Shown in pieces: positions 63,838 to 64,000 of a stretch of 64,000 nt of DNA (position 1 is its first letter; every line of letters starts with the position of its first letter). Location: positions 156,617 through 220,616 of the forward strand of contig CAWFMY010000007.1 in assembly GCA_963816925.1 (NCBI GenBank), read 5' to 3'. Both the position numbers and the translations under genes were made by a program. Source of the stretch: CAIWHR01 sp963816925 (GTDB lineage Bacteria > Pseudomonadota > Gammaproteobacteria > Burkholderiales > Casimicrobiaceae). The notes under the pieces were generated by a model. It ran no database searches. It saw only the letters and a program-made list of their open reading frames with translations, and was not told where the DNA came from.

Positions 63838-63874
63838 CTGATACGTAAGCGCTTCTGGGTCGGGTTGCGCACCC
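63838..63874 (+). repeat. Dispersed imperfect repeat, copy 2
   Basis: CTGATACGTAAGCGCTTCTG and the following GGTTGCGCACCC match copy 1 at 56106-56144 in the same orientation with a few substitutions and a two-base gap. The remaining bases to 64000 show no gene that I can support. Confidence 0.65.
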
Positions 63875-64000
63875 TCGCAAACAAATTCCTTCGCGGCTTG
63901 CCGTCAGGCCGGCCGTTTCTGCTTTCGGTGCACAGGGAAAGCAAGGTGTCCCGCTTCCCGCTTGCTGGAGCATTGCAGTCAGTCGCGCCTCACGACGCGA

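Overview
The window comes from a GC-rich Gram-negative bacterium, most likely a betaproteobacterium close to Burkholderiales. The reasons are the pcm-nlpD-rpoS order, the aminotransferase-hom-thrC order, an IPTL-CTERM type sorting tail, a Bug-type (TctC) binding protein and a GC-biased third codon position that creates many long shadow frames. No phylogenetic marker search was possible, so this is inference.

Layout. 1-6.5 kb: end of pcm, nlpD, rpoS, then a leftward moxR - DUF58 - transglutaminase (TgpA-like) operon. 6.7-19.4 kb: mixed housekeeping and signalling genes (class II histone-deacetylase-like amidohydrolase, GNAT, an IPTL-CTERM surface protein, a Tat-exported Rieske protein, a GAF/HD-GYP protein, an ABC-2 exporter pair, an unknown protein with an HEXXGH motif, a proline-rich TonB-like protein, a methyltransferase/STAS/MaoC run). 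19.5-24.9 kb: alanine-type aminotransferase, hom, thrC and a C13-like membrane protein in a tight operon. 25.0-27.7 kb: a nitrate/sulfonate/taurine-type ABC importer, heavily frameshifted.

27.7-40.3 kb: a methanol-oxidation cluster. A lanthanide-type PQQ methanol dehydrogenase (xoxF) is followed by its cytochrome (xoxG), periplasmic binding protein (xoxJ), a trypsin-like protease, two small exported proteins, a SoxH-like zinc hydrolase and a SoxYZ-like carrier. The glutathione-dependent formaldehyde route (class III alcohol dehydrogenase, Gfa, S-formylglutathione hydrolase) follows, so methanol to formate is encoded in one stretch. A second SoxH-like protein with a destroyed metal site faces it from the left.

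40.46-52.97 kb: an initiator tRNA gene whose 3' 46 bp are repeated exactly at 52.92 kb. The 12.4 kb between looks like a site-specifically integrated island, although I see no integrase. It carries a Fur/Zur-family regulator, a LolD/FtsX-type ABC pair, a DUF3299 protein, a ZIP transporter, a TonB receptor, small Cys/His-rich exported proteins, an outer-membrane channel-like protein, a TlpA thioredoxin and a subtilisin-like protease. One 20-bp palindrome lies in the divergent promoter between its two main arms. I read it as a zinc-acquisition island.

53-64 kb: GNAT, a metallo-beta-lactamase-fold protein with divergent LysR, a TetR regulator with two matching operators and its SDR and quinone-oxidoreductase genes, then a LysR-controlled operon (DapA-like, TctC-like, SDR, D-tartrate dehydratase-like). 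This operon probably takes up and dehydrates a hydroxy-acid or sugar acid.

A general caution: at least sixteen otherwise well-conserved genes contain single-base indels, and one contains a 44-bp imperfect tandem duplication. These cluster at 0.3-0.7, 18-20, 23-27, 31-40 and 44-47 kb. Most look like sequence or assembly errors rather than gene decay, and coordinates of such genes are given across the breaks.
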